Shown here: positions 51,303 through 60,341 of the stretch, piece by piece
How the letters are laid out: each line of letters begins with the position of its first letter
Position numbering within the stretch: the first letter of the stretch is position 1
Source: Streptomyces maremycinicus
GTDB taxonomy: Bacteria; Actinomycetota; Actinomycetes; Streptomycetales; Streptomycetaceae
Assembly (NCBI RefSeq): GCF_001184025.1
Contig: NZ_BBYG01000008.1
Location: 434,001-498,000 of the forward strand
Length of the DNA stretch: 64,000 bases
Direction of reading: 5' to 3'
The notes under the pieces: generated by a model
The model's input: only the letters and a program-made list of their open reading frames with translations
What the model was told of the DNA's origin: nothing
Databases searched by the model: none
Position numbers and translations under genes: made by a program

Positions 51303-52447
51303 TGGCCGACAAGCAGGACAGGTGGCTCGATCGCGAAACGGCGGAGCGTCTGCTGCGCGGTGAGTCACCCGACAACGCTGTCGACGCGACGGCCCGCGCG
51401 GAGGCCGAGCGGCTCGCCCGGACCCTCGGCGCGCTCTCCGCCCTCGCCGCCGAGCCCCTGCCCGCCGACGATGAGCTGCCCGGCGAGGCCGCGGCCCTGG
51501 CCGCCTTCCGCAAGGCCCACGCGGACCGCGCCGACCTCGCGGGACGGACCGGCCCCACCGCGGTTCCCGCCGGACCCGACGGGACGGTGACGGCCGCCAC
51601 CGGACGGTCCCGTGTCACGCACGCCACCGACGCGGGACTGGTGCGCATCGGCGTCCGTGTCCCGGAAGCCGGTCGTCCGGCCCGGTGGAGCCGGCCCGCC
51701 CGGCTCGGGCTGGCCGCCGTGCTCGCCGCCGGGATGGTCGGCGGTATCGCGGCCGCGACCGGTGTCCTGCCGACCCCGTTCGACGGCGCCGGGCCCGCCC
51801 GTCCCGCGGCGTCCGTCCCGGCCCCCGCGGCCCCGGACGAGAGCCCGCTCGACTCACCCGCGCCCGACGCGTCGGGCGGCGACGACGACCCGGCGGCCGG
51901 GGACGGCGGCACGGGCGCCACCGGCGGTGAGGACCCCGGGAGCGGGACGGCGGACGGCGCCGCCCCGACCGCCCCGGACCCGCGTGGCGGCCGGCCGGCC
52001 GGCGTGACCTCGTCCTGCCGCGACCTGAGTGCCGGCCGCACCCTGGACGCCGGGCGCCGACAAACCCTGGAACACCTCGCGGGCGGTCCGACGCGGGTGC
52101 CGAAGTACTGCGCGGGCGTCCTCGACGGCTCTGCCGCCGGAAACTCCCGGGGCGACGACCGCTCCCCGAACGGCACCACCGGCCGCGACACCGGGAAGAA
52201 CCAGAGCGACCGCGGCGGCCGCGGCGGCGCCACCGGCGACAGGTCGGGTGCGGACGACAAGGGCGGCTCCGACGACGACGGCGACGGCGACGGGGGCCAT
52301 GACCGTGATCGTGACGGCGACCGCGAGCGGGGCCGTGGTCACGGCGGCCGGGGCGGCGGCCACGGCGGTGACGCCAAGGACGGTGCCGCTCACGGGGCCC
52401 GCGGTTCCGGGCACTCCTCCACGGACTCGTCCTCGCACCGCCACTGA
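51302..52447 (+). CDS. Single-pass membrane protein, putative sigma-factor partner (second copy)
   Basis: A 381-residue protein. The cytoplasmic N-terminus (LDRETAERLLRGESPDNAVD; LARTLGALSALAAEPLPADD; EAAALAAFRKAHA) resembles the N-termini of Streptomyces anti-sigma-like proteins. One helix lies at ~133-156 (LGLAAVLAAGMVGGIAAATG). The outer part has a Pro/Asp/Gly linker, a two-Cys segment (CRDLSAGRTLDAGRRQTLEH ... PKYC, Cys239 and Cys270) paralogous to that in the first copy, and a highly charged Asp/Gly/His/Arg tail ending SSHRH. The coupled start supports functional linkage to the sigma factor. Confidence 0.78.
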   Translation: MADKQDRWLDRETAERLLRGESPDNAVDATARAEAERLARTLGALSALAAEPLPADDELPGEAAALAAFRKAHADRADLAGRTGPTAVPAGPDGTVTAATGRSRVTHATDAGLVRIGVRVPEAGRPARWSRPARLGLAAVLAAGMVGGIAAATGVLPTPFDGAGPARPAASVPAPAAPDESPLDSPAPDASGGDDDPAAGDGGTGATGGEDPGSGTADGAAPTAPDPRGGRPAGVTSSCRDLSAGRTLDAGRRQTLEHLAGGPTRVPKYCAGVLDGSAAGNSRGDDRSPNGTTGRDTGKNQSDRGGRGGATGDRSGADDKGGSDDDGDGDGGHDRDRDGDRERGRGHGGRGGGHGGDAKDGAAHGARGSGHSSTDSSSHRH

Positions 52448-52465
52448 CCTGCCCTTTTCGTGAAT

Positions 52466-52487
52466 CCCCGGAGTTTTTTCGCCGGGG
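52466..52487 (+). terminator. Terminator after the second sigma cassette
   Basis: CCCCGG and CCGGGG (52466-52471 with 52482-52487) form a 6-bp stem with a T-rich ten-base loop, 18 bases after the stop. The rest of 52488-52654 shows no gene. Confidence 0.5.
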
Positions 52488-52654
52488 GTGTGACGTTTTC
52501 GGCGGCCGGAGCGCAGTAAGAAGTGAGCCGACTGGTCATCGGCCCTTGCACAGAGCCGGGGTTCCCCCCGTACTTCCGGCTCGTGCGCTCGGCGCGGGCG
52601 GGACACGTTCCCCCGGTCCCGCTCGCGCCCCGAACACCTCTCGCGGGACCGCGC

Positions 52655-53539
52655 TCACCAGGACACGACGACCTTGTCGCCGTTCCTCACCTGCGCGAAG
52701 AGGATCGCGATCGCCGTCTCGTCCCGCACGTTGACGCAGCCGTGCGAGGCCCCGGCGTAACCGCGGGCGGCGAAGTCGGCCGAGTAGTGCACCGCCTGCC
52801 CACCGCTGAAGAACATCGCGTACGGCATCGGTGAGTGGTAGAGCGTGGACACATGGTCCCGGGACTTCCAGTAGACGTGGAACACACCCTCGCGGGTGGG
52901 CGTGTACTGCGAGCCGAAGCGGACCGACACCGTCGTCAGCGTCCGGCCGTCCACCATCCAGCGCAGGGTCCGGGTCGTCTTGTCGATGCACAGCACCCGT
53001 CCGGACAGACACCGCGGATCGGGTGCGGCGGCCGGCTGACCGCCCATCAGGTACAGCTCCCACTCGCCGGGTTCGCGCGTCATCGCCAGCAGCCGCCGCC
53101 AGGTGACGGTGTCCGTCCGCCCGGTGGCCGGCAGCCCGCGCTTGCCCTGGAATCCCTTCACGGCCTGCTCGGTGCGTTCGCTGTACGTTCCCGTGGGCCC
53201 CTCGAAGAGCCAGGCGATCTGGCGCAGCCGGGCCTGGAGCTCGCGCACGTCGCGTCCCCGGTCGCCCCGGGACCACAGGACCGCGGGAGGCGGGGCGCCG
53301 GTGGCCGGGGCACCCGGTCTGTCGTCGGTGCTGGTCCGGGCCGGAGCCGACACCGGTGCCGACGGCGGCGCCGACCCGGGCGCCGAGGCGGAGCCCGCCG
53401 CCGACGACGTCCGGCCGACGTCGGCCGGCACGGGTGAGTGCGCCCCGCCGTCCGCGCCGGAGCCCCGCACACCGCACCCGCACACCGTCACCAGAGCCGC
53501 CGTGCCGGCCAGGACGGCGATCGATCTCCGCATCCGCAT
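52655..53539 (-). CDS. L,D-transpeptidase with peptidoglycan-binding domain
   Basis: A 294-residue exported enzyme making 3-3 peptidoglycan crosslinks. The signal region MRMRRSIAVLAGTAALVTVCGCG has a possible lipobox (VCGC). After a Ser/Ala/Pro linker there is a PG_binding_1 repeat (LWSRGDRGRDVRELQARLRQ ... YSERTEQAVKGFQGKRGLP), then a YkuD catalytic domain with the His and Cys motif VHYSADFAARGYAGASHGCVN-type signature near the C-terminus. GGGGGAAC precedes the ATG at 53539. The frame is open to 53779 but without a coding look. Confidence 0.9.
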   Translation of the reverse strand: MRMRRSIAVLAGTAALVTVCGCGVRGSGADGGAHSPVPADVGRTSSAAGSASAPGSAPPSAPVSAPARTSTDDRPGAPATGAPPPAVLWSRGDRGRDVRELQARLRQIAWLFEGPTGTYSERTEQAVKGFQGKRGLPATGRTDTVTWRRLLAMTREPGEWELYLMGGQPAAAPDPRCLSGRVLCIDKTTRTLRWMVDGRTLTTVSVRFGSQYTPTREGVFHVYWKSRDHVSTLYHSPMPYAMFFSGGQAVHYSADFAARGYAGASHGCVNVRDETAIAILFAQVRNGDKVVVSW

Positions 53540-53781
53540 GCCTGAGATGTTCCCCCGGGATGACGCCTCGCGAACGGCGCGGCATTGTGGTGACCGGTAC
53601 CGCGGACAGTCTGTGAGGAAGGTCCCAGCGTGGTCCTCCGCGCCGGCTGTGCGCGCGCCGATACAGTCCCTCGGACAACGGGTCCGTACCGACGGGTAAC
53701 CGGCGGTGTGTTCGGCAGGTGACCGGCAGGCGACCCGAGTGGTCGAAGAAGCGGGAAAGCTCAGCGGGAGGCATGACACCC

Positions 53782-55362
<1,581 letters not shown>

Positions 55363-55372
55363 GCCGCGACGA

Positions 55373-56716
55373 CTAGCCGAGGCCGACCCGTGCGCGGTAG
55401 GACGCGAGGCCGTCCTCCGTGGCGCCCGCCCAGCCCACATAGCCGTCCGGGCGGACCAGGAACACGCCGTCGTCCAGGGTCAGCAAGGTCCAGTCGGGAC
55501 CCCTGAGCCGGTCGAAGAGGCGGACGCCGTCGACCGTCTGGTCCGGCACGCGGTCGCCGGCGCCGAGCGGGCCGGGGTCTTGCCGGGTCTCCTCGCTCAG
55601 CGACGAGTACCGGTAGTTCAGGCCCAGTTGCCGGGTCGACGCGCCGCGCCTCGCCTCGTCCCGGTGGATCGCGGTGGAGAGGCCGAGCACCTGCTCGGCG
55701 ACCGGACGGCGCTCCTCCTCGTAGGTGTCCAGCAGGGCCTCGGGCGCCCGCCCCGACAGCACCGCGCCCAGCTTCCAGCCCAGGTTGTACGCGTCCTGGA
55801 CGCTGGTGTTCAGCCCCTGGCCGCCCGCCGGTGAGTGCACGTGCGCCGCGTCGCCGGCCAGGAAGATCCGCCCCTCGCGGAAGCGGTCCGCCAGAGCGGC
55901 GCGCGGCCGGAAGTCGGACGCCCAGAAGAGCTCCGCCACCGCACCGGGCGCGAGGTGGGTGCGCTCCGAGACCAGCTTGCGGACGCCCTCCAGGGACAGA
56001 TCCGGGGTCGTCCCGCCGGGCAGCCGCGCCACCAGCTGGAACTGGTCCGTCCCGGCCAGCGGGCACAGTGCCAGGAAGCCCGACTCCGGCCCGCTCGGCG
56101 GGAAGAGGTGCCACCACGCCCGGTCCAGATCCGGGATCCGCACGTCCGCCACCAGGGCCGCGTCCGGGTCGAGCGTCTCGCCCCGCATCTCGATGCCCAG
56201 CGCGCGGCGCACCGCAGAGCGGCCACCGTCCGCGGCGACGGCGTACCGGGCGCGGACCGGCTCGCCGGAGGCGAGGTGCGCCGTCACCCCCTCGCCGTCC
56301 TGCTCGAGCCGCACGACCTCACGGCCGAAGGCCACGGTCCCGCCCAGCTCCGTCAGCCGCGCCAGCAGGATCTCCTGGTTGCGCCACTGCGGGACCATCC
56401 ACGGGGTGGTGAAGCGGCAGCCCTCCTCGCCGTCCTCCATCGGGTCGAACATCGCGTGCTCGCCGACCTGCTCGCCGTCCGCCCAGACCATGCCCACCGG
56501 GTACGCGCCACCGGCGGCGAGGATCCCGTCCAGGACGCCGAGGTCCTCGTACACCTCCATCGTGCGCGGTTGGAGACCCTTGCCGCGGGAGCCGGGGGCG
56601 AGGGTCTCGCCGCGCTCCACCACCAGAGCGCGCACTCCGCGCCGGGCCAGGTCGATGCCGAGGGCGAGACCGGTGGGACCCGCGCCGACGATCAGGACGT
56701 CCACGTCCATATCCAT
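55373..56716 (-). CDS. FAD-dependent aromatic monooxygenase (PheA/TfdB type)
   Basis: A 447-residue class A flavin monooxygenase. Motifs: VLIVGAGPTGLALGIDLARR (FAD GxGxxG), YAVAADGGRSAVRRALGI (DG motif), and FLAGDAAHVHSPAGGQGLNT (GD motif). Such enzymes hydroxylate phenols or polyketides, or inactivate antibiotics such as tetracycline and rifamycin; substrate unknown. AAGGAGAG precedes the ATG. It is divergent from a TetR gene with two operators between them, one touching its ribosome site, so it is very likely repressed by that TetR protein. Confidence 0.9.
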   Translation of the reverse strand: MDMDVDVLIVGAGPTGLALGIDLARRGVRALVVERGETLAPGSRGKGLQPRTMEVYEDLGVLDGILAAGGAYPVGMVWADGEQVGEHAMFDPMEDGEEGCRFTTPWMVPQWRNQEILLARLTELGGTVAFGREVVRLEQDGEGVTAHLASGEPVRARYAVAADGGRSAVRRALGIEMRGETLDPDAALVADVRIPDLDRAWWHLFPPSGPESGFLALCPLAGTDQFQLVARLPGGTTPDLSLEGVRKLVSERTHLAPGAVAELFWASDFRPRAALADRFREGRIFLAGDAAHVHSPAGGQGLNTSVQDAYNLGWKLGAVLSGRAPEALLDTYEEERRPVAEQVLGLSTAIHRDEARRGASTRQLGLNYRYSSLSEETRQDPGPLGAGDRVPDQTVDGVRLFDRLRGPDWTLLTLDDGVFLVRPDGYVGWAGATEDGLASYRARVGLG

Positions 56717-56725
56717 GCAACTCTC

Positions 56726-56777
56726 CTTAACGTTGTTAAGTGCCGTCGGCTACGAGAGTGGCCTTAACGGCGTTAAG
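56726..56777. promoter_or_regulatory. Twin TetR-type operators between monooxygenase and TetR genes
   Basis: CTTAACGTTGTTAAG (56726-56740) and CTTAACGGCGTTAAG (56763-56777) are perfect CTTAAC-N3-GTTAAG palindromes, centres 37 bases apart. The first overlaps the monooxygenase ribosome site; the second overlaps the TetR -10 (TAAGCT, 56774-56779). On the minus strand an exact TTGACA (56784-56779) adjoins the second site. Confidence 0.8.
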
Positions 56778-56786
56778 CTGTCAAGT

Positions 56787-57437
56787 GTGAGTACCGAACG
56801 ACGTGCCCCCCTCGACCGCAAGCGGGTCGCGGACACCGCGCTCAGGCTGCTCGACGAGGCGGGTCTCGACGGGCTGACCCTGCGTGCCATCGCCAAAGAG
56901 CTGGATGTCAAGGCACCCGCCCTGTACTGGCACTTCAAGGACAAACAGGCCCTGCTGGACGAGATGGCGACCGAGATGTACCGGCGGATGGTCGCGGGCG
57001 TCGCGCTCGACCCCGCCGACACCTGGCAGGACCGGACGCGCAAGGCCAACCACGGGCTGCGCGCCGCGCTGCTCGCCTACCGGGACGGCGCGAAGGTCTT
57101 CAGCGGCTCCCGCTTCACCGGCACCGACCACGCCGTGCAGATGGAGGAGAACCTGCGCCTGTTCACCGCCGCCGGCTTCACCCTCGCCGACGCCGTACGC
57201 GCCTCGTCGACCGCGTACGCGTACACCATCGGGTTCGTCACCGAGGAGCAGGGCGTGCAGCCGCGGCCGGACGAGCGGCGTGCGGGGTTCGACGTGGCGG
57301 AACGCGCCCGGATGCTCGCCGACTTCCCGCTGGCGGCGAAGGCGGGTGCCGAGATCTTCGCGGACTACGACCGGCACTTCGAGGAAGGGCTGGAGATCGT
57401 CGTGGCCGGCATCGCCGCGCGGTACGGGGTGCGGTAG
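56787..57437 (+). CDS. TetR-family repressor (TetR_C-type)
   Basis: A 216-residue repressor. The helix-turn-helix is LDRKRVADTALRLLDEAGLD, TLRAIAKELDVKAPALYWHF, KDKQALLDEMATEMYRR, closest to true TetR/OtrR-type proteins. The ligand domain has RYxxG-like elements (SGSRFTGTDHAVQMEENLRL). GTG 56787 lies seven bases after TAAGCT, so the mRNA is probably leaderless and the operator over that -10 gives autorepression. It is divergent from the flavin monooxygenase, the presumed target. Confidence 0.92.
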   Translation: MSTERRAPLDRKRVADTALRLLDEAGLDGLTLRAIAKELDVKAPALYWHFKDKQALLDEMATEMYRRMVAGVALDPADTWQDRTRKANHGLRAALLAYRDGAKVFSGSRFTGTDHAVQMEENLRLFTAAGFTLADAVRASSTAYAYTIGFVTEEQGVQPRPDERRAGFDVAERARMLADFPLAAKAGAEIFADYDRHFEEGLEIVVAGIAARYGVR

Positions 57438-57550
57438 CCCGGGACCCCCCACCGGCCGGGAATCGGGTGGGAGCGGTCCGTCGATTCACGGCATTGCACC
57501 ACTCATCGCGAATTCTCATCTCGTTCACATCGCGCACCTAGTTTCGCCGA

Positions 57551-58576
57551 ATGCCTGACATAGCCAGCCGGGTGCAGGAGTCCCGCGTGCCCCGTCAGCG
57601 GGGTGGCGCCGCGCTCGTCTCTTATGTGCTGCCCGTCTTCGACGAACAGGACGGGATCCGCCACTTCCACGAGGAACTCGTGGCGGCACTGCGTGAACGC
57701 CCCGAGTACGCCTTCGAGTTGGTGTACGTCAACGACGGGTCCACCGACGGCACCCCGCTCGTCCTGGAAGACCTCGCGAAGAACGACCGGCGCGTCCGGG
57801 TCGTCGACTTCGCGCGCAACTTCGGCCACCAGATGGCCATCACGGCCGGTATCGACGAGGCGCGCGGCGATGCCGTGATCGTCATGGACACCGACCTCCA
57901 GGACCCGCCGAAGGTCAGCCTCCAGCTGATCGACGCCTGGCGGGACGGCGCCGAGATCGTGCACGCCCGTCGGCGCAGCCGCCAGGACACCCTCTTCAAG
58001 CGGACCACCGCGCACGCCTTCTACCGCCTGCTGCGGTCCTCCACCGAGGTTGACATTCCGGTGGACACCGGCGACTTCCGGCTCATGGACCGGCGCGCCG
58101 CCGACGAACTGCGGCGCTTCCGCGAGCGCAGCCGGTTCGTGCGCGGCATGGTCGCCTCGATCGGCTTCCGGCAGAGCGAGGTGCACTTCGACCGCGACGA
58201 GCGGTTCGCCGGCGAGACCAAGTACCCGCTGCGCAAGATGGCGCGCCTCGCCGTCGACGGCCTGACCGGCTTCTCCACCGCGCCGCTGCGGATGATCACC
58301 AAGCTGGGGTTCGCGGTGCTCGCGCTCTCCCTGGTCGGCATCTGCTACGCGCTCGGCATGAAGCTGCTGCGGCCCGAGATCACGGTCTCCGGCTGGACGA
58401 TGCTGATGGTCGTCGTGCTGTTCATGGGCGGTGTGCAGATGCTGTCCCTCGGCGTGCTGGGCAGCTACATCGGACGCACCTACAACGAGGTGCAGGGGCG
58501 GCCCCTGTACACCGTGCGGCAGGTCATCTCGCACGACGCGGAGGCCGGCGGTGACGGCACCGGACATGACCACTGA
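57551..58576 (+). CDS. Family 2 glycosyltransferase, DPM1/GtrB-like
   Basis: A 341-residue membrane glycosyltransferase. The GT-A part has SYVLPVFDEQDGIRHFHEEL, LVYVNDGSTDGTP and the metal-binding DTDLQDPP; GDFRLMDRRAADELRRFRER is the typical mid-segment. Two C-terminal helices (ITKLGFAVLALSLVGICYAL and MLMVVVLFMGGVQMLSLGVL) anchor it. This class charges polyprenyl phosphate with a sugar. TAGTTT six bases before the ATG suggests a leaderless start. The GtrA gene overlaps its end, as expected for a GtrB/GtrA transfer-and-flip pair. Confidence 0.9.
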   Translation: MPDIASRVQESRVPRQRGGAALVSYVLPVFDEQDGIRHFHEELVAALRERPEYAFELVYVNDGSTDGTPLVLEDLAKNDRRVRVVDFARNFGHQMAITAGIDEARGDAVIVMDTDLQDPPKVSLQLIDAWRDGAEIVHARRRSRQDTLFKRTTAHAFYRLLRSSTEVDIPVDTGDFRLMDRRAADELRRFRERSRFVRGMVASIGFRQSEVHFDRDERFAGETKYPLRKMARLAVDGLTGFSTAPLRMITKLGFAVLALSLVGICYALGMKLLRPEITVSGWTMLMVVVLFMGGVQMLSLGVLGSYIGRTYNEVQGRPLYTVRQVISHDAEAGGDGTGHDH

Positions 58577-58994
58577 GGACATGGTGCGGGCCGACGTCCG
58601 TACCGGCACCGGCGCCCGCACCCGTGACCTCCGCCAGCTGATCACGTACGCGCTGGTCGGCGGCAGCGGTGTCCTGCTCGACCTGGGCGCGTTCCTGCTG
58701 CTCTACAACGTCGCCGGACTGCACGAGCAGGTGGCCAACGTGCTCTCCACCAGCCTCGGCATCACCAACAACTTCGTCCTGAACGCCCTGTTCACCTTCG
58801 GCAAGCGCGACCGGCTGCTGTTGCGCTACGTGCGCTTCTACGCCGTCGGCCTGACCGGTATCGCCCTGACGTTCGTCCTGCTCGCGGTGTTGTCCCGGGG
58901 GCTCGGCGTCGATCCGAACCTGGTGAAGGCCGGCTCGCTGCCCCTGGTGCTGGTCTTCCAGTTCGCGCTCAACAGAAAGTGGAGTTTCGCATGA
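58551..58994 (+). CDS. GtrA-family membrane protein
   Basis: A 147-residue protein with four helices and the GtrA pattern: LRQLITYALVGGSGVLLDLG, VANVLSTSLGITNNFVLNAL, FTFGKRDRLLLRYVRFYAVG and a final FQFALNRKWSF. GtrA proteins are thought to flip polyprenyl-phosphate-linked sugars. The GTG at 58551 has GGAGG six bases upstream; ATG 58566 is an alternative. It overlaps both neighbours, so three genes are translationally coupled. Confidence 0.9.
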   Translation: MTAPDMTTEDMVRADVRTGTGARTRDLRQLITYALVGGSGVLLDLGAFLLLYNVAGLHEQVANVLSTSLGITNNFVLNALFTFGKRDRLLLRYVRFYAVGLTGIALTFVLLAVLSRGLGVDPNLVKAGSLPLVLVFQFALNRKWSFA

Positions 58995-60259
58995 ATCTCG
59001 GCGTCATCGGCGCGGGAGCGACCGGCCTCACCGCCGCGTACGACGCGGTCAAGCGGGGCCACGCGGTCACCGTCCTGGAGGCCGCCGACGAACTCGGCGG
59101 GCTCGCCGCGTCGATCCCCGTCGGGGGAGTGCCGCTGGAGCGCTACTACCACCACATCTTCCGCAGCGACCGCCGGATGATCGAGCTCATCGAGGAGCTG
59201 GGCCTGGGCGGCGACCTGCGCTTCCACAAGACGACCACCGGAGTGTTCCGGGACGGGCGCACGTACCCCTTCAGTACCCCGCTGGAGATGCTGACCTCCC
59301 CGCTCTACGGGCTGCCCGCCGGTGTCCGCTTCGGTCTGTCGTCGGCGTGGCTGAAGATCGTCCGCGACGGGGAGCGGTTCAACGACCGCACCGCCCTGGG
59401 CTGGCTGCGCAAGTGGGCCGGGCGGCGCGCCACCGAGGCCGTCTGGGAGCCGCTGCTGCGCGGCAAGTTCGGCGACCGCGCCGACCAGGTGTCCATGGCC
59501 TGGCTGTGGGCGCGGGTGCACTGCCGCACCTTCGAACTCGGTTACCTGGACGGCGGGTTCGAGCGGGTGTACGCGACGCTCGCCGAGCGCATCGCGGAAC
59601 GCGGCGGCAAGGTCGAGTTCGGCAAGCGGATGGAGACGATCCGTCAGGACGGCGGCGACGGGCAGGTCACCGTGCGCACCGCCGACGGCTCCTCGTACGC
59701 CTTCGACCACCTGATCGTCACCACTCCGCAGCCCGCCTTCGCCAAGGCCGCCGACGCCCCGGCCGACGACGTCGTCCGGCGCAACCAGTACCTGGGCGCC
59801 ACCTGCTTCGTCCTGGAGCTGGACCGCAGCGCCATCCCGTACTACTGGCTGAACATCAACGAGCCCGACTTCCCCTTCCTGGCGGTCGTCGAGCACACGC
59901 GGATGATCGACCCGGAGCGGTACGGCGGCCGCCACATCCTCTACGTGGGCAACTACGTCGAGCGGGACGACTGGCGCTTCACCACCGATCCGGCCGAGCT
60001 GCTGGAGCGGTTCCTGCCGTGGCTCAAGCGGGTCAACCCGGAGTTCGACCGCTCCTGGATCAAGGACTGGCACTTCTCGCGGGCCCCCTTCGCCCAGCCG
60101 GTGGTCACGCCCGAGTACAAGGCGCTGATCCCCGGCCACGAGACCCATCTCAGTGGGGTGACGCTCGCGACGATGGCGCAGATCTACCCGCAGGACCGGG
60201 GGCAGAGCTACTCGGTCGAGCTGGGCCACAAGGCGGCCCGCGTCGCGGGCGTCGCCTGA
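58991..60259 (+). CDS. FAD-dependent oxidoreductase of the amine oxidase/UDP-galactopyranose mutase-like group
   Basis: A 422-residue flavoprotein. MNLGVIGAGATGLTAAYDAV binds FAD, followed by VLEAADELGGLAASIPVGG and the ERYYHHIFRSDRRMIELIEE segment. LGYLDGGFERVYATLAERIA and the C-terminal YPQDRGQSYSVELGHKAARV are typical of protoporphyrinogen-oxidase-like proteins found with GtrA/GT2 genes in polysaccharide loci. The reaction is unknown; modification of a lipid-linked sugar is an inference from context. The ATG overlaps the GtrA stop (ATGA). Confidence 0.82.
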   Translation: MNLGVIGAGATGLTAAYDAVKRGHAVTVLEAADELGGLAASIPVGGVPLERYYHHIFRSDRRMIELIEELGLGGDLRFHKTTTGVFRDGRTYPFSTPLEMLTSPLYGLPAGVRFGLSSAWLKIVRDGERFNDRTALGWLRKWAGRRATEAVWEPLLRGKFGDRADQVSMAWLWARVHCRTFELGYLDGGFERVYATLAERIAERGGKVEFGKRMETIRQDGGDGQVTVRTADGSSYAFDHLIVTTPQPAFAKAADAPADDVVRRNQYLGATCFVLELDRSAIPYYWLNINEPDFPFLAVVEHTRMIDPERYGGRHILYVGNYVERDDWRFTTDPAELLERFLPWLKRVNPEFDRSWIKDWHFSRAPFAQPVVTPEYKALIPGHETHLSGVTLATMAQIYPQDRGQSYSVELGHKAARVAGVA

Positions 60260-60277
60260 CCGGCCCCCCGCCCGCAG

Positions 60278-60329
60278 CGCGCAGGAACGGCCCCGGCGGG
60301 GAGTTCGCCGCCGGGGCCGTTCCTGCGCG
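60278..60329. terminator. Bidirectional terminator between convergent genes
   Basis: A perfect 22-bp inverted repeat (60278-60299 with 60308-60329) with an 8-base loop lies between the FAD-protein stop and the convergent membrane-protein stop at 60342. A strong hairpin fit for both directions. Confidence 0.88.
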
Positions 60330-60341
60330 CGGGTACCCGCC

